A stretch of 61,256 nucleotides of DNA from Spirochaetota bacterium (GCA_026418195.1 JAOABU010000054.1:1-61256); one strand, 5' to 3'; counted from the first letter of the stretch, positions 15,658-25,800 are shown. Notes: generated from the letters alone by a model not told the origin. Numbers and translations: made by a program.

Positions 15658-17131
15658 CACATTTCTCGCACAGAGCTGGGTACGCACCCCTAGTATGGTC
15701 CAGATACACCTTCCCCATCCGATCCCAGATCTCTTCAATGGATTGTTGGAACAGGTTCCCTAGGAGGTGTTCTCTTTTCAAATCTTCCCTACAGAGGGGT
15801 ACTGATCCATCCAGAAGGACTGTTAGGTCCCGTTTCAAGTGCCAACAGGGAAATCGGTGGAGAGGAGAAAGATCGGTAACCTTTCTCTGGGGGAGAAGTC
15901 CAGAGAACCAATCGTACTTCTGGATAATGATGTGAGGGGTTCTTGCCTTCCAACTTCGATAGAACTCTTCCAATCCCTCCTCTGTCTCTTCCATCCTAAC
16001 AGCTTGTACATAACTCGTTTGGGGGAAGAGGGAAAAGAGAATCTCCATATTCCTACGAGATTCTTGAAACCCTTCTCCTCGAAGGGATCTGTACCATTCT
16101 TGCTGATCCGTTACAAGATCCACGATCCAAGTGATCCGATCCCCCAGAATATCCTTGGCCTTGTTCAGGTCTTCCTCTTTCCACCCAATTCCCGAAGTCT
16201 CTACTACAAACCGCGTTTCGGGATAGGAAGCTACCAATTCACAGAGAGCCGGGAAATTAGGATAGTAGGAAGGTTCTCCCCAAAGGGATACCCCTACAAC
16301 TAGATCCCCGCAGAATCGAACCCCCTCGTCTAAAACCCTGGAAAAGGATTCGATAGGCATGAACCCCTCTGCCTGTAGGATATCCATTCCCATAAGGGGG
16401 TACGGACAAAAGGTACAGCGATGGGGGCACTTCTCGGTGATCTGGACTGAGAGGTACGCAGGAACTGTCCTAAGTATTTCCGGTTTGGTTTGAAGAATCG
16501 TAAGGATGTCTTGAGCGCTGGTAGGATTCTCCTGATCCAAGGCCAAGCAAAGGAGCCGGTTCCGCTTCGTGTCAGTGGTAAGGGAAATACGCAGGTACCG
16601 AAGATCCACAGGGGAAAGTTCGGTTTCTAAATCAAAACTGTTGATATCCTTGCTGATGAGGGTGAAAAGAGTATCCCTTTGTATCGGCCCCTGTGGATTG
16701 TCTACCAATCTTTCCAAAGCTTCTAGAATCCGAGTTTCTAGGATTTCCGGAGTCAAACCGTATGGGTATCCATCCGCGAAGGTATAGTCGGCGAAGTACC
16801 GGTCATGGTTTTGAAGCATCTTACGGGTAAGGGATAGATCGAGAAAGGGGCAATCCCCGTACACGTACACTAACGTATCGTATCCTGCGGATACGTCCCG
16901 TAATACGTGTAGGAAATCCCTCAACGTCCAGTTCGGCCGAAGAATCCACCGGAATCCGTTTAAGGGTTCTGGGAGAGGTTCTGTTCCTAGGAGGATAAGG
17001 GATTCTTTTGAAACGATTTGTAGAGCGTATTCCAGAACTCGCTCAAGGGCAGTGCGATTCTTGGAGCGATAGGGAGAAGCTTCTGGTGTGCTAGAGGATG
17101 GGATAGAATTGATGACTAGGAGAAGTTTCAT
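15632..17131 (-). CDS. Spiro-SPASM protein: nucleotidyltransferase-like domain plus radical SAM/SPASM enzyme
   Basis: 499 residues in two parts. Residues 1-200 look like a sugar-nucleotidyltransferase fold (MKLLLVINSIPSSSTPEASP; VYVYGDCPFLD carries an acidic metal site). Residues about 220-499 are a radical SAM enzyme with the iron-sulfur cluster motif CPHRCTFC near 235 and a C-terminal SPASM region (PCWHL, VPLCRED, CEKCDEYY) that would hold auxiliary clusters. As I recall, this pairing is a spirochete-restricted family without known reaction. SPASM enzymes modify peptides, proteins or sugars. Start chosen at ATG 17131, with GAGGA six bases upstream. First gene of the operon ending in flaA. 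Confidence 0.85.
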   Translation of the reverse strand: MKLLLVINSIPSSSTPEASPYRSKNRTALERVLEYALQIVSKESLILLGTEPLPEPLNGFRWILRPNWTLRDFLHVLRDVSAGYDTLVYVYGDCPFLDLSLTRKMLQNHDRYFADYTFADGYPYGLTPEILETRILEALERLVDNPQGPIQRDTLFTLISKDINSFDLETELSPVDLRYLRISLTTDTKRNRLLCLALDQENPTSAQDILTILQTKPEILRTVPAYLSVQITEKCPHRCTFCPYPLMGMDILQAEGFMPIESFSRVLDEGVRFCGDLVVGVSLWGEPSYYPNFPALCELVASYPETRFVVETSGIGWKEEDLNKAKDILGDRITWIVDLVTDQQEWYRSLRGEGFQESRRNMEILFSLFPQTSYVQAVRMEETEEGLEEFYRSWKARTPHIIIQKYDWFSGLLPQRKVTDLSPLHRFPCWHLKRDLTVLLDGSVPLCREDLKREHLLGNLFQQSIEEIWDRMGKVYLDHTRGAYPALCEKCDEYYTYNF

Positions 17132-17203
17132 ATTCTTCCTCATTATCGACAGAAACAAAAAGGCCCTGAAGGCATAGAAGGATCATCGAGAAGGGGGAAA
17201 CTA

Positions 17204-18469
17204 TTGTCAAGGGAAGTACAACAGGGTATGTTTCAATTAATGACGACTGTAGATAACCCATCCGAACATGTCTATCGGGTTTCGGAAATCACGTCTCACA
17301 TCAAACTACTCCTCGAGTCTTCCTACCCTTACATCCGTGTGGAAGGAGAAATCTCTAACTTTCGTCCTTCCAGCACAGGGCATTACTATTTCACCCTTAA
17401 AGACGCGGATGCAGTCCTCTCGGCAGTGCTATTCCGGAACCGAATCCCTCAACTGACGTTCAAGCCTCAGGACGGGATGAGGGTCATTGCGGGTGGACAG
17501 ATTTCTGTATACCCTCAAAGAGGAAGTTACCAGCTAATTTGCGAAACCCTCGAACGGTCCGGAGAAGGGGATATCCTAGCCATGTTGGAAGAGAGGAAGC
17601 GAAAGCTGGCAGCGGAAGGTTTGTTCGATGCGAGCCGAAAAAAACCTCTTCCCCTCTTTCCGAGACGAATTGCCATCGTTACCTCCCCTACAGGAGCGGC
17701 TCTTCGAGACATTCTCCAAGTACTGAGACGACGTAACGCAGGGATCGATATTGTGATTCTTCCCACACCTGTGCAAGGGGAAGGAGCTGATCTGTCTATT
17801 GCAGCCCAGATCCACCGGGCAAACGTATTCCGCCTTGGAGAAGTGATTATCGTCGGTCGAGGGGGAGGAAGTCTGGAAGACTTGCTCCCCTTCTCTAGCG
17901 AAGCTGTAGTGAGAGCAATCGCAGCCTCGGAAATTCCTGTCATCTCCGCTGTAGGGCATGAAATCGATACTTCTTTAGCGGATTTTGCTGCTGACGTTCG
18001 CGCACCTACCCCCTCGGCTGCTGCAGAGTTAGTGTCTAAGGGACGAGAAGAATTGCTCCATAGGATCATCTCCTTGAAAGAGTCCCTCATCCAGGAGATG
18101 GATCACCGGATCGAGAAAATTAGGGTACTTCTACGACAGTTCAGTCTAGAGAGCCTTGAACGACAAATAAAGAACATCCTTCAGCCTTACTACTTCCGGT
18201 TGGATGATGCGAAGGAACGATTCATTCTGGAGTTTCGAAACAAACTAGATACCTATAAACATCGATTCGAACTTGCCTATGCCCAGATTCAAACTAGCTC
18301 GCCCTACGAAGTCCTGAAGAAAGGATACTCCATTGTGCGAGCTAAGACTTCTGGCCAGATCCTACGATCTGCCGAATCATGCACGTTGGGAGAGCCCCTC
18401 TCCATCCAATTCTATCAAGGAGCGGTAGATGCCACAGTCGAAAAAATCATCCCCACCCAAAACTTTTGA
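17204..18469 (+). CDS. xseA: Exodeoxyribonuclease VII large subunit
   Basis: Catalytic subunit of ExoVII (421 residues), which degrades single-stranded DNA from both ends during repair and recombination. It has the N-terminal OB fold (IRVEGEISNFRPSSTGHYYFTLKD), the catalytic core (IAIVTSPTGAALRDI, VIVGRGGGSLEDL, ISAVGHEIDTSLADFAADVRAPTPSAAAEL) and a coiled-coil tail. The start is taken as TTG 17204, seven bases after GGGGG; ATG 17228 is the alternative and lacks a better site. It overlaps xseB by 41 bases and is divergent from the spiro-SPASM operon. Confidence 0.95.
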   Translation: MSREVQQGMFQLMTTVDNPSEHVYRVSEITSHIKLLLESSYPYIRVEGEISNFRPSSTGHYYFTLKDADAVLSAVLFRNRIPQLTFKPQDGMRVIAGGQISVYPQRGSYQLICETLERSGEGDILAMLEERKRKLAAEGLFDASRKKPLPLFPRRIAIVTSPTGAALRDILQVLRRRNAGIDIVILPTPVQGEGADLSIAAQIHRANVFRLGEVIIVGRGGGSLEDLLPFSSEAVVRAIAASEIPVISAVGHEIDTSLADFAADVRAPTPSAAAELVSKGREELLHRIISLKESLIQEMDHRIEKIRVLLRQFSLESLERQIKNILQPYYFRLDDAKERFILEFRNKLDTYKHRFELAYAQIQTSSPYEVLKKGYSIVRAKTSGQILRSAESCTLGEPLSIQFYQGAVDATVEKIIPTQNF

Positions 18470-18704
18470 AGAACGTCTCCGTCGATTGGAGGAAATAAGC
18501 ACCCTCATGCGGGAGGGATCCTGCACCTTGGAAGAAGCTGCAGGATTTTTCGAAGAGGGAATTCGCTTGGCCAAGAGTCTGGAAAAGGATCTCAGCAGGA
18601 TTGAACGGAAAATAGAAATCTTGGTGAATACCCCCAATAGCCCAGAGGAGTCTCCAGAACTAGAATTATTTCCCGAATACAACGAAGAAGAGGAGAACAA
18701 GTAG
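18429..18704 (+). CDS. xseB: Exodeoxyribonuclease VII small subunit
   Basis: Small subunit (91 residues) that binds the coiled coil of XseA and is needed for activity. It has the family pattern FEERLRRLEEISTLMREGSC, then LEEAAGFFEEGIRLAKSLEKDL. The C-terminus adds an acidic tail (NEEEENK). The gene begins within the end of xseA, which points to coupled translation. Confidence 0.92.
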   Translation: MPQSKKSSPPKTFEERLRRLEEISTLMREGSCTLEEAAGFFEEGIRLAKSLEKDLSRIERKIEILVNTPNSPEESPELELFPEYNEEEENK

Positions 18705-18713
18705 TCCTATCTT

Positions 18714-19148
18714 TCATTTCACGTATCGGAGAACTTCCGGAGGCATTTCAATTCGATACCCCACATCCACACCAACCCGCCTGAACGCCCCTTGGGGAAC
18801 TTCCAAGGCAAACCGTACTTCATAAGTAGACTCGATCGGCCTTAAGGAACCGGGAGTCATATCGTAGATTTCTCGAATCGTTCCATCTTTTGCGATAAAA
18901 GCGATGGAAAGAGGAACCAACGTATTTTTCATCCAGAAAGAAGGTTTCTGATCTGTTTCAAACACAAAGAGCATGCCCCGATTAGGGGGTAGTTCAGTTC
19001 GGTACATAAGTCCTTTAGACCGGCTTTCTGGAGAAATCGCCAATTCCACTCGAAAGATCTCCTGCCCCAATCGAAGGGGCACCTCCTGCAACGAAGATGA
19101 ACAAGACAACACAGTCGAGATGAGGGAAATACTAAGCAATACCATCAT
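18714..19148 (-). CDS. DUF192 lipoprotein
   Basis: 144 residues with a signal peptide and lipobox (Thr-Val-Leu-Ser-Cys, Cys at 16) and the DUF192 fold (about 25-140): ELAISPESRSKGLMYRTELP, GMLFVFE, PSFWMKNTLVPLSIAFI and VRFALEVPQG. DUF192 proteins are small envelope proteins of unknown function found widely in bacteria and archaea. It lies 15 bases after the preceding exported-protein gene on the same strand and converges with xseB. Confidence 0.85.
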   Translation of the reverse strand: MMVLLSISLISTVLSCSSSLQEVPLRLGQEIFRVELAISPESRSKGLMYRTELPPNRGMLFVFETDQKPSFWMKNTLVPLSIAFIAKDGTIREIYDMTPGSLRPIESTYEVRFALEVPQGAFRRVGVDVGYRIEMPPEVLRYVK

Positions 19149-19163
19149 CGATTTGTCTCCAAG

Positions 19164-19718
19164 TTAAAAGAGTTCCAGAAACGATCGTCTTCCCATCTCT
19201 TCAGGAGAAGGGGGAAGAGTAGCTTTCCCATCCTTACTAGAAGATAGCGCATTCCGTTCCACGAACTTAATCATGAGGGGCTTTTCCAACGCCAATCGTG
19301 TCTCCCCATCTTCCCAGTAACAGGATCGAGGATCCAGGTACTGGGGTGAACCATACCGTGAAACAAAATGCTGGAAAAGGGTAGGATAGTCGAGGTACTT
19401 GGGATTCACATAGAGGCTCATGGCCACCAGTCTACCTTCCCGAAACTGAAATATGCCCCTCTGAAAGTACCGCACCCCTTCTATATCGATTACGGGCTCC
19501 GAACGGAGGGGAAGAAAAGACACATCCTTGGGTCCTCGATACTTAAAATAGGGGGACTTCTTCAATGCCTCTTGGATTTCTTCCAAGGGTTTACCTAGCT
19601 GTAGTTCCTCGATCCCCTTTCTTAGGGCTGGAGTATTCCTTGGTTCGGGATCTTCTGAATGAAGAAAGGATCCGAGGGAGAGGATTCCTAGGGCTACCAA
19701 CATCAGTATCCGATCCAT
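19164..19718 (-). CDS. Exported protein of unknown function
   Basis: 184 residues with an N-terminal hydrophobic signal (MDRILMLVALGILSLGSFLHSE). The body resembles envelope proteins that use the substrate-length idea 'LGKPLEEIQEALKKSPYF' and the pattern RYGSPQYLDPRSCYWEDGETRLAL, but I do not recognise a named family. It is followed by the DUF192 lipoprotein and probably co-transcribed with it. No Shine-Dalgarno precedes ATG 19718; a sigma28-like element ends nine bases upstream, so the transcript could begin at or near the start codon. ATG 19703 is an alternative. Confidence 0.6.
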   Translation of the reverse strand: MDRILMLVALGILSLGSFLHSEDPEPRNTPALRKGIEELQLGKPLEEIQEALKKSPYFKYRGPKDVSFLPLRSEPVIDIEGVRYFQRGIFQFREGRLVAMSLYVNPKYLDYPTLFQHFVSRYGSPQYLDPRSCYWEDGETRLALEKPLMIKFVERNALSSSKDGKATLPPSPEEMGRRSFLELF

Positions 19719-19727
19719 ACGATTCTA

Positions 19728-19741
19728 TCATCGGCAGAAAC
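19728..19741 (-). promoter_or_regulatory. Sigma28-like -10 element
   Basis: The minus strand reads GTTTCTGCCGATGA, close to the FliA -10 consensus GCCGATAA and almost identical to elements at 17143-17156 and 30352-30365. It ends nine bases before the ATG of the exported-protein gene. The -35 region (TCGA at the expected spacing) is a poor match. Confidence 0.4.
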
Positions 19742-19798
19742 GGGTGTACATCGAAGAGGGAGCTTGATTTTTTACCCCCTCGATACCAGTATGATGCT

Positions 19799-21370
19799 AT
19801 GGGAATTTTCCGACCCATTACTAACACTCTGAGCATTCTGAGCTTACTTATCCTATCCTCCCCTCTCTCTCCCTCACCCATTCAGATCGTCGAAGAACAA
19901 ATCTCTGTCCGGGTAAACGAACCTATCCCATGGCCCCAATTGGAAATCCAATCCACTCCATCTGATGCGTGGGTATACATTGAAGGGAACCATTCAGGAT
20001 ACACCCCTCTGTTATTGAAAGACCTCTCCCCATCCTTATATGTGGTTCAGATTCAGAAATCGGGGTATCGTCCCCTATCCTTTCTGGTAACCCTGAAAAC
20101 AGGGATCCGTACCCGAGTTCAGCTAGAACTTATGCCCTTGTATGGAACACTCTCCCTGGAAGACTTGCCTCCTGAATCTCAGGTGTATGTAGCGGGAACT
20201 CTTGTTTCGGGTAGGAACATACTCCTACCAGTAGGTACGTATAGGGTGGTAGTACGGCGGTTTGGGTATGAGGATATCGTGACTCAGGTTCATATTCATG
20301 AAGGGCAACTGACCAAGATTCCTCTTTCCTGGAAACAAGTTTCCTTCTCCGTTTCCCGTGTGACAGTGATACCCCAGAGGATAAACCCAGAGAAGCGGGT
20401 CGTTCCTGCTCGGATCAGTTTCGTCATCTCTGCTCCAGCAGAAATAACCCTTCTTATCCAGGATGGATTGGAACGGACAGTCTGGGAAAAACGAATCGCA
20501 GAACCCATAGCTCCCATCCAACAGGTAGAATGGGATGGAAGAGATCAGAGGGGTAATCCTCTCCCAGATGGAATCTACCGATTGATCCTGCAGTTTAAAA
20601 GCACCGATGCTTCGACGGAACTTATCCGAGAGATAATCCTGGACAGAAAGGTTCGGAATACTCTTACGACCACGTATTCAGGCAATTCTGGACTCTTATT
20701 CACACCGATTGTCCCTATCCTGAATCCAGGATCTTTCCGGATTTCATCATGGATCCTTGGACAGGTAGGAAATTCCTCTCAAGAAGCCTCTCCTGCCCTC
20801 GTACACGCAGGGATTTCTTTTCCCCTGGATGAAGGGTGGGAATTGTCTTCCACCCTTTCTAGCTTTATGGATGCTACTGATTCACCTCCTGATGGGATGG
20901 CAGGTTTAGGGGTTCAATACCGTTGGAAAGAAACGGAAACCTTCGTGTTAGGGATTACGGGAAGAGGAGCCTACATGAATCGCCCACGAGAATACGGATT
21001 TTCCCAATTGGGAGGACTTTCTCTGGGAGCGATCGTAGAGTTTCGGTATGGTGTCATGGGATTCCTCCTATCCCCTGAACTCACCCTCTCCCCATATGAA
21101 CGACAGAATCCGGGTGATCTCTTCAATCTGTACGGGAGCCTTCGAGGGGGATGGTATCTAGATTTAGGTGAGGTGCGGATAGGTATCTCTTCTATTCTAA
21201 CAGCACACCTCCCAGCATTCGATCCTCTCCCTAGTTACCATACAGGGATCGAAGTTCACTGGAAACGGGCAACCTTACCCTTTGTGTTCTCACTCGGTAC
21301 CATCCTGATTCGATCTGCAGAGGGGAGTTTGATCGTTTATACGGGAGGAGGAATGGGAGCAATGTATTAA
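19799..21370 (+). CDS. PEGA-domain envelope protein with predicted C-terminal beta-barrel
   Basis: 523 residues. After a signal peptide (to about 26) come two PEGA repeats (about 45-105 and 112-165: PSDAWVYIEGNHSGYTPL, then PESQVYVAGTLVSGRNILL). A FlgD-like Ig domain follows (about 195-285, VEWDGRDQRGNPLPDGIYRL), and then a strand-rich C-terminal half (about 300-523) that looks like an outer-membrane barrel. PEGA domains are often found in surface proteins of spirochetes; no function is assigned. The frame extends upstream, but that part is antisense to the gene at 19718 and the signal peptide begins at 19799. No Shine-Dalgarno is seen. Confidence 0.75.
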   Translation: MGIFRPITNTLSILSLLILSSPLSPSPIQIVEEQISVRVNEPIPWPQLEIQSTPSDAWVYIEGNHSGYTPLLLKDLSPSLYVVQIQKSGYRPLSFLVTLKTGIRTRVQLELMPLYGTLSLEDLPPESQVYVAGTLVSGRNILLPVGTYRVVVRRFGYEDIVTQVHIHEGQLTKIPLSWKQVSFSVSRVTVIPQRINPEKRVVPARISFVISAPAEITLLIQDGLERTVWEKRIAEPIAPIQQVEWDGRDQRGNPLPDGIYRLILQFKSTDASTELIREIILDRKVRNTLTTTYSGNSGLLFTPIVPILNPGSFRISSWILGQVGNSSQEASPALVHAGISFPLDEGWELSSTLSSFMDATDSPPDGMAGLGVQYRWKETETFVLGITGRGAYMNRPREYGFSQLGGLSLGAIVEFRYGVMGFLLSPELTLSPYERQNPGDLFNLYGSLRGGWYLDLGEVRIGISSILTAHLPAFDPLPSYHTGIEVHWKRATLPFVFSLGTILIRSAEGSLIVYTGGGMGAMY

Positions 21371-21412
21371 ACCTATCACCGTCCTCACCCGGGAAAATTA
21401 GCACGAGAAGCC

Positions 21413-21790
21413 CTACTGGATGGAAAGGAAAATATACACTAGCATTCCTAGAATCAAAGCAAGAGTAATGGTAATGATGAGGAAGGTCCAAAGAGAAGGA
21501 CTTTTACTTGCCGAAGGAGGTTTGGAGGAGGGGCTCAGTAAACTATCCTTCTCCTCTAGAGCAGATAAATCTAAAAACTCCAAACCCGGCGATCCTGCAA
21601 CAGGGGCACCCTTTGATTTCGAACTCAGATACCCGCAGTTTGGACAGCCATCGTAGAATAGTTTCCCCTCCCCCGTAAACCCACACCGGGGACATCGTAC
21701 TTCACTGAAAAATCGACCGCAATGGGGACAGACCTTGTCTCGAGCTGAGACTTCCTGCTTGCAATGTTCGCAGAAAAATCTTGGCTTCAT
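21413..21790 (-). CDS. Zinc-ribbon protein with C-terminal membrane anchor
   Basis: 125 residues. Three Cys-pair ribbons fill the first 55 residues (CEHCKQ, CPHCGRFF, CPRCGFTG, CPNCGY), followed by a Ser/Pro/Lys-rich linker and one transmembrane helix (about 101-122). Such tail-anchored ribbon proteins usually face the cytoplasm; their role is unknown. Its ATG overlaps the stop of the upstream gene (ATGA), the last junction of a four-gene operon. Confidence 0.8.
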   Translation of the reverse strand: MKPRFFCEHCKQEVSARDKVCPHCGRFFSEVRCPRCGFTGEGKLFYDGCPNCGYLSSKSKGAPVAGSPGLEFLDLSALEEKDSLLSPSSKPPSASKSPSLWTFLIITITLALILGMLVYIFLSIQ

Positions 21791-22812
21791 GGAGAAATAC
21801 CGGACTCATACGGTATATCCTGAAGGTCAAATTCTGTCAAATAGAATTCCTCTGTTCCATCGGAAGTGGGAACAGACACGCTCATCCAAACTTTCGAGGT
21901 TTGCTGTACTAAAGGTACTGCTTCTGGAGGCAAGTAACGTGATAACAGATCTCCCTCCAGCACGAATAAATCGGAAACGAACGTACCTATCTGAACCGGT
22001 TTTTCTATTGAACTTGTCCAGAGAAGGATCGGTCCTCCCTTTCCGACAATCGGTATTTCTATCGCTAGAGTACTGGGAGAAGATGGGGAGATAAGGTAAA
22101 ACCAGTAGGAAGTACCAAGTTCCATTGGAGAAAAAGAAGAGATCATAAGGTATACTGCATCTTCTCCTCGAAGCAATTTCAATCCTTCCACGGCTGTCCC
22201 CTTGGAAGGCCAGGTTTTTGCCTTTTCGAATGGGATTGTCTCTGCAGTACCTCCCTTATGTCTTACTACCTTCTGGGGTACGAATTGGGTGGGAAACTGC
22301 TTCAACTCCCCAATCTTTCTCCAATCTAAGTATCGATTATCAATTTGAATAGGCACTTTAGGTAACTGAATATCCCACGGGTACAGAAAGAGACTTTCCC
22401 CTGCACTACTCTTCCATACATCCGATTCGCCTATCGTGAATGCAGGTTCTCCAGGCATAGAAGGAACTTTTACCCGGATAAGGGGAAAGGCGGGCCGTTC
22501 CGGAGATACATAGAAGCCAAGTATGAGGTAGGGAGAAGGATCCTTCTTGACCTTCAGAAACGCTTCGGGTGGAATCTTTTCCAGGTCTTTCCAGTGATCC
22601 TTCAGATACGCTTTAGCTTCTTCCCCGTTGGTACCTAAAGAAATCTTCCCTTCTACTCCTATAGGAAGGAGAAGAAAATATAAGATTCCTCTCGTATTAT
22701 TTCTTATGACCAAATCTGCATGGAGGATTCCCTCGACAAGAAGGAGTATGAAGAGAAGTATCCTCCGAAGGTTCTTATTTTTTTCGAATCGCCAGGAGAG
22801 TAAGGTCATCAT
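21787..22812 (-). CDS. Exported protein of unknown function
   Basis: 341 residues with a basic N-terminus (RFEKNKNLRR) and a hydrophobic signal (ILLFILLLVEGILHA, cleavage near 30). The mature part is strand-rich and shows no motif I can name. Residues about 180-215 (KVVRHKGGTAETIPFEKAK) are basic. I took ATG 22812 because GGAGG stands nine bases upstream; ATGs at 22821 and 22809 are in frame. It overlaps the end of the SpoIIE phosphatase gene by 38 bases, so expression is linked to that regulator. Confidence 0.65.
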   Translation of the reverse strand: MMTLLSWRFEKNKNLRRILLFILLLVEGILHADLVIRNNTRGILYFLLLPIGVEGKISLGTNGEEAKAYLKDHWKDLEKIPPEAFLKVKKDPSPYLILGFYVSPERPAFPLIRVKVPSMPGEPAFTIGESDVWKSSAGESLFLYPWDIQLPKVPIQIDNRYLDWRKIGELKQFPTQFVPQKVVRHKGGTAETIPFEKAKTWPSKGTAVEGLKLLRGEDAVYLMISSFSPMELGTSYWFYLISPSSPSTLAIEIPIVGKGGPILLWTSSIEKPVQIGTFVSDLFVLEGDLLSRYLPPEAVPLVQQTSKVWMSVSVPTSDGTEEFYLTEFDLQDIPYESGISP

Positions 22813-25800
22813 ACTGATCATCCTCCATTATATGGGTATAAAAATTGTAATTAGGGAAATCCAGCTGTCTGGGGTTTGGGATGGGATGATGGAAATATCT
22901 GTCATACTGTAAAAAAGTTTTTTTCAAAAAAGCATCTACCTTCTCATCCACCATCACCCTGTTTTCGGCTCCCGCTCGTGGGTCTGGATACATGCGAAAG
23001 ATCTTTTCTACGGCAACAAGGGCAAGAACTGTGGACTCTGCGGTAGGTTCGCAGGAAGAAAAATCAAAGATCAACTCTTCGTTAGGAACAGGTGAATAGA
23101 GCTTTTCCAATCGAAATGTTCCTTTGGACATCACAGCTTCAACGATCCCTTTGATCCGTTCAAATCCCATCATTTCATCTTCGACCGGTTCCTCCCCTTC
23201 TTTCTGGGGGGGAAGTTGTAGTATCGAGAAATCTGGCTTTCTTAGTTTCCGATGCGCCTCTTCCACACCGTCGGTGAACAGGAGTAGGATATCTCCGGCT
23301 TTCATGGGCACCAAAATCTGCTGGAATGGGGATTTCATCTCCAGCATGAAGTTGGGGAACACACCCGTAGCAGGACAGTCCGCCATCATACGTTGAACCA
23401 GTTGTCTCTGTTCCGCATCGTAGAGGTTCAGAATCCGGTCTCCCGCATGGGTAACGTGAGCACGCCCTTTCTGCATTTCCACCACACCTAAGGTCATGGC
23501 TGCAAAGCGTCCTCGAAACCCTTGGGATTCCACCACATCATTGATCTGGTACAGAAGAGGGACCATATTCAATCCTTTGGAAGCGCTCCACTGTCTAAAA
23601 TACGTGCTGAATACCGTGGCAACCTGCACCATGATCAAGGCAGCAGGGACTCCCTTTCCCGCCACATCGCATTTGATGAAAGCGTACGTTTCAGGCGCCA
23701 GTTTCCGGAAATCGAAGTAGTCCCCTGATACTCCCTTGGCACCTTCATAGTACCCGAAAAACTCCCCTTCGGGAGTTTCTTCCTTGCCCGTAGTGAGTTT
23801 TTTCCCGCCAGGCCCTACCTCCAAAGGAATGAACATTTTCTGGACCTCTTTTCCAACAGTAAGGTCTTTACTAGCTGCGGCTGCCTTCACAAGACCCTGC
23901 GTCATCTGGTTTATGGTAGCTGCCAGCTCTGCGATTTCATCCCTCGTCTTTATTTCTATCACGTGATCCTTGAGTTGTTCCTTGTCTTCCGTATCTCGAA
24001 TCACCTCTACCCCTTTCACCAGCCTACGAATCGGTATAATGATGATACTGGCGAGAATGAGAGCTCCCACGATCCCTAGCACCAACGCAACGAGGGCTAT
24101 CCCTCCCGTAATGAGAATTAGGTAGTTCCTCGAGTCTTTCACTTGCTTTAGAATCGATTCTGTACTGACTCCTAATCGGACCATACCCCGAAAGTACCGA
24201 TTTTCTCCCCGCACCCGATACAGCACGGGCTTGTAAAAGGTATAGAAGTTTCTGTCAAAATCAAGAAGGGTCGTTTGGAACTCTGGTTCACTGTAGATCT
24301 TGGCTCCTATCTCTAGAAGGCGAGCGTTTAACCGATTGTCCAGAGTCCGTATTCCCTCCTGTAGATCCTGTAGCCTTCTTCGAGATGTTTCATCGGTCCG
24401 CACTGCCAAGCCTATAGCCTCATTCGCTAAGACATCCAATTCCTTCGCTAGGGTACCTACCGCAGCTTCAGCAGCTGTATTGATCTCTACTGCCAGCAAT
24501 CCTTCCTTTTCGGTTATCTCATCCTTAAGCTTGGATACCCCTGGATTCAAGATAGGACTATCGATCTTATTGAGAATTTCGGGATCGTTACTGGCCCAAA
24601 CGTACCCAAAGTAGTTCAAATCCGTTTGCCCCCGTCCTGTAATGGTAGCAAACCGAGCCTCTTTCATGGCGGAAATCTGAGCAGGCAATACTCCTAACTC
24701 AAGGGTGTTTCCACTAGGTAGGTAGGTTCGGGCTCCCGAGGCCAAACTTTCCATCAGTACCGAAACACGCTGCACCAACCCTTCAGCTAGGTTCCGTTCC
24801 TGATTCCGGGTCATGTAGTACCCTAACGGAATGGACACCATTAGTACCACGGCTATGATCAGCACCGTTATGAAAAAGGTAAACTTTAACCGTAACCCAA
24901 ACCCTCTTCGTTTCATTGCCCGTAGCCTCTCCCGCTTCACTTCCCAAGGGGTTCCCACACCGGTAAGGAGTGCTAGTGCCTCCAACCGTAATCGTTTTCC
25001 CTCCTGAAGAATAGCACCGATTCGATAGGTAGAAAATAGAGCCACTATCCCTAGGAACATTACAATTGTCCAGATCACCACTCCATTGAGGGTGATGGAG
25101 AATGGCGGACGTTGCAGTATTTTCTGGATCGGTTGGTACAGGAGGCTGTAGTCTCCAAACTTGAGGGTTCCCCCGCGTTCTAACTTGAGGAGATCTCGGG
25201 CAAAGGCGATCCCTCGTAAGGGATGTTCTACCGCAACCCGATACTCTCCGCCCTGCACTTCCTGGATCACAGGACCTACAATGGTTCGGTCATTTCGGAC
25301 AGTGAATCCTCCCTCCGCTAGGGTGAATTGGTAATCGTAGGGCTCCCTTCCATCCCGATCTAGGATTACCCTGCGCACTAGTCCGTCTTCGGCAAATCCC
25401 CTTCCCAACAGGGAAAGCCGAATCCGACCTGTATCATCGCGACTAGCCTCTACGAAACTAATATAGGTGACCGGTACGTATTTGTTCAGATGAACCACAA
25501 GGGTTTCATCTGGACCCACATTCCCTACCGAATCCACTGCGGAGACCCGTATAGCCCAAACACCATTGTCATAGTTGCGGAATTGAAGGTTGGGGACGGT
25601 AGTCGTGAAGGTCCTGCGGAGAGGACCAAAGGAAACAGGTATGGGCATTAGAGGATCCTTTGTTTCTCCTACAAATATGACTTCATACCGGTATTCGACT
25701 ACGTCCTCGTCCTTAGGAGGATCCCATTCGATCGTAAAGGTATTGGAAACTAAAAATCCTAGTTCATCCCTAGGGGGACGACGGAATACCACCTTTCCTG

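Noticed and set aside
17143-17156. Sigma28-like element as the proven promoter of the spiro-SPASM operon
   Set aside because: It ends 11 bases before ATG 17131, so the start would fall after the Shine-Dalgarno GAGGA, and the -35 region does not fit. Kept only as part of the repeated-motif finding.
19565-19798. N-terminal extension of the PEGA-domain protein
   Set aside because: These 78 codons are antisense to the exported-protein gene ending at 19164 and precede a clear signal peptide that starts at 19799.
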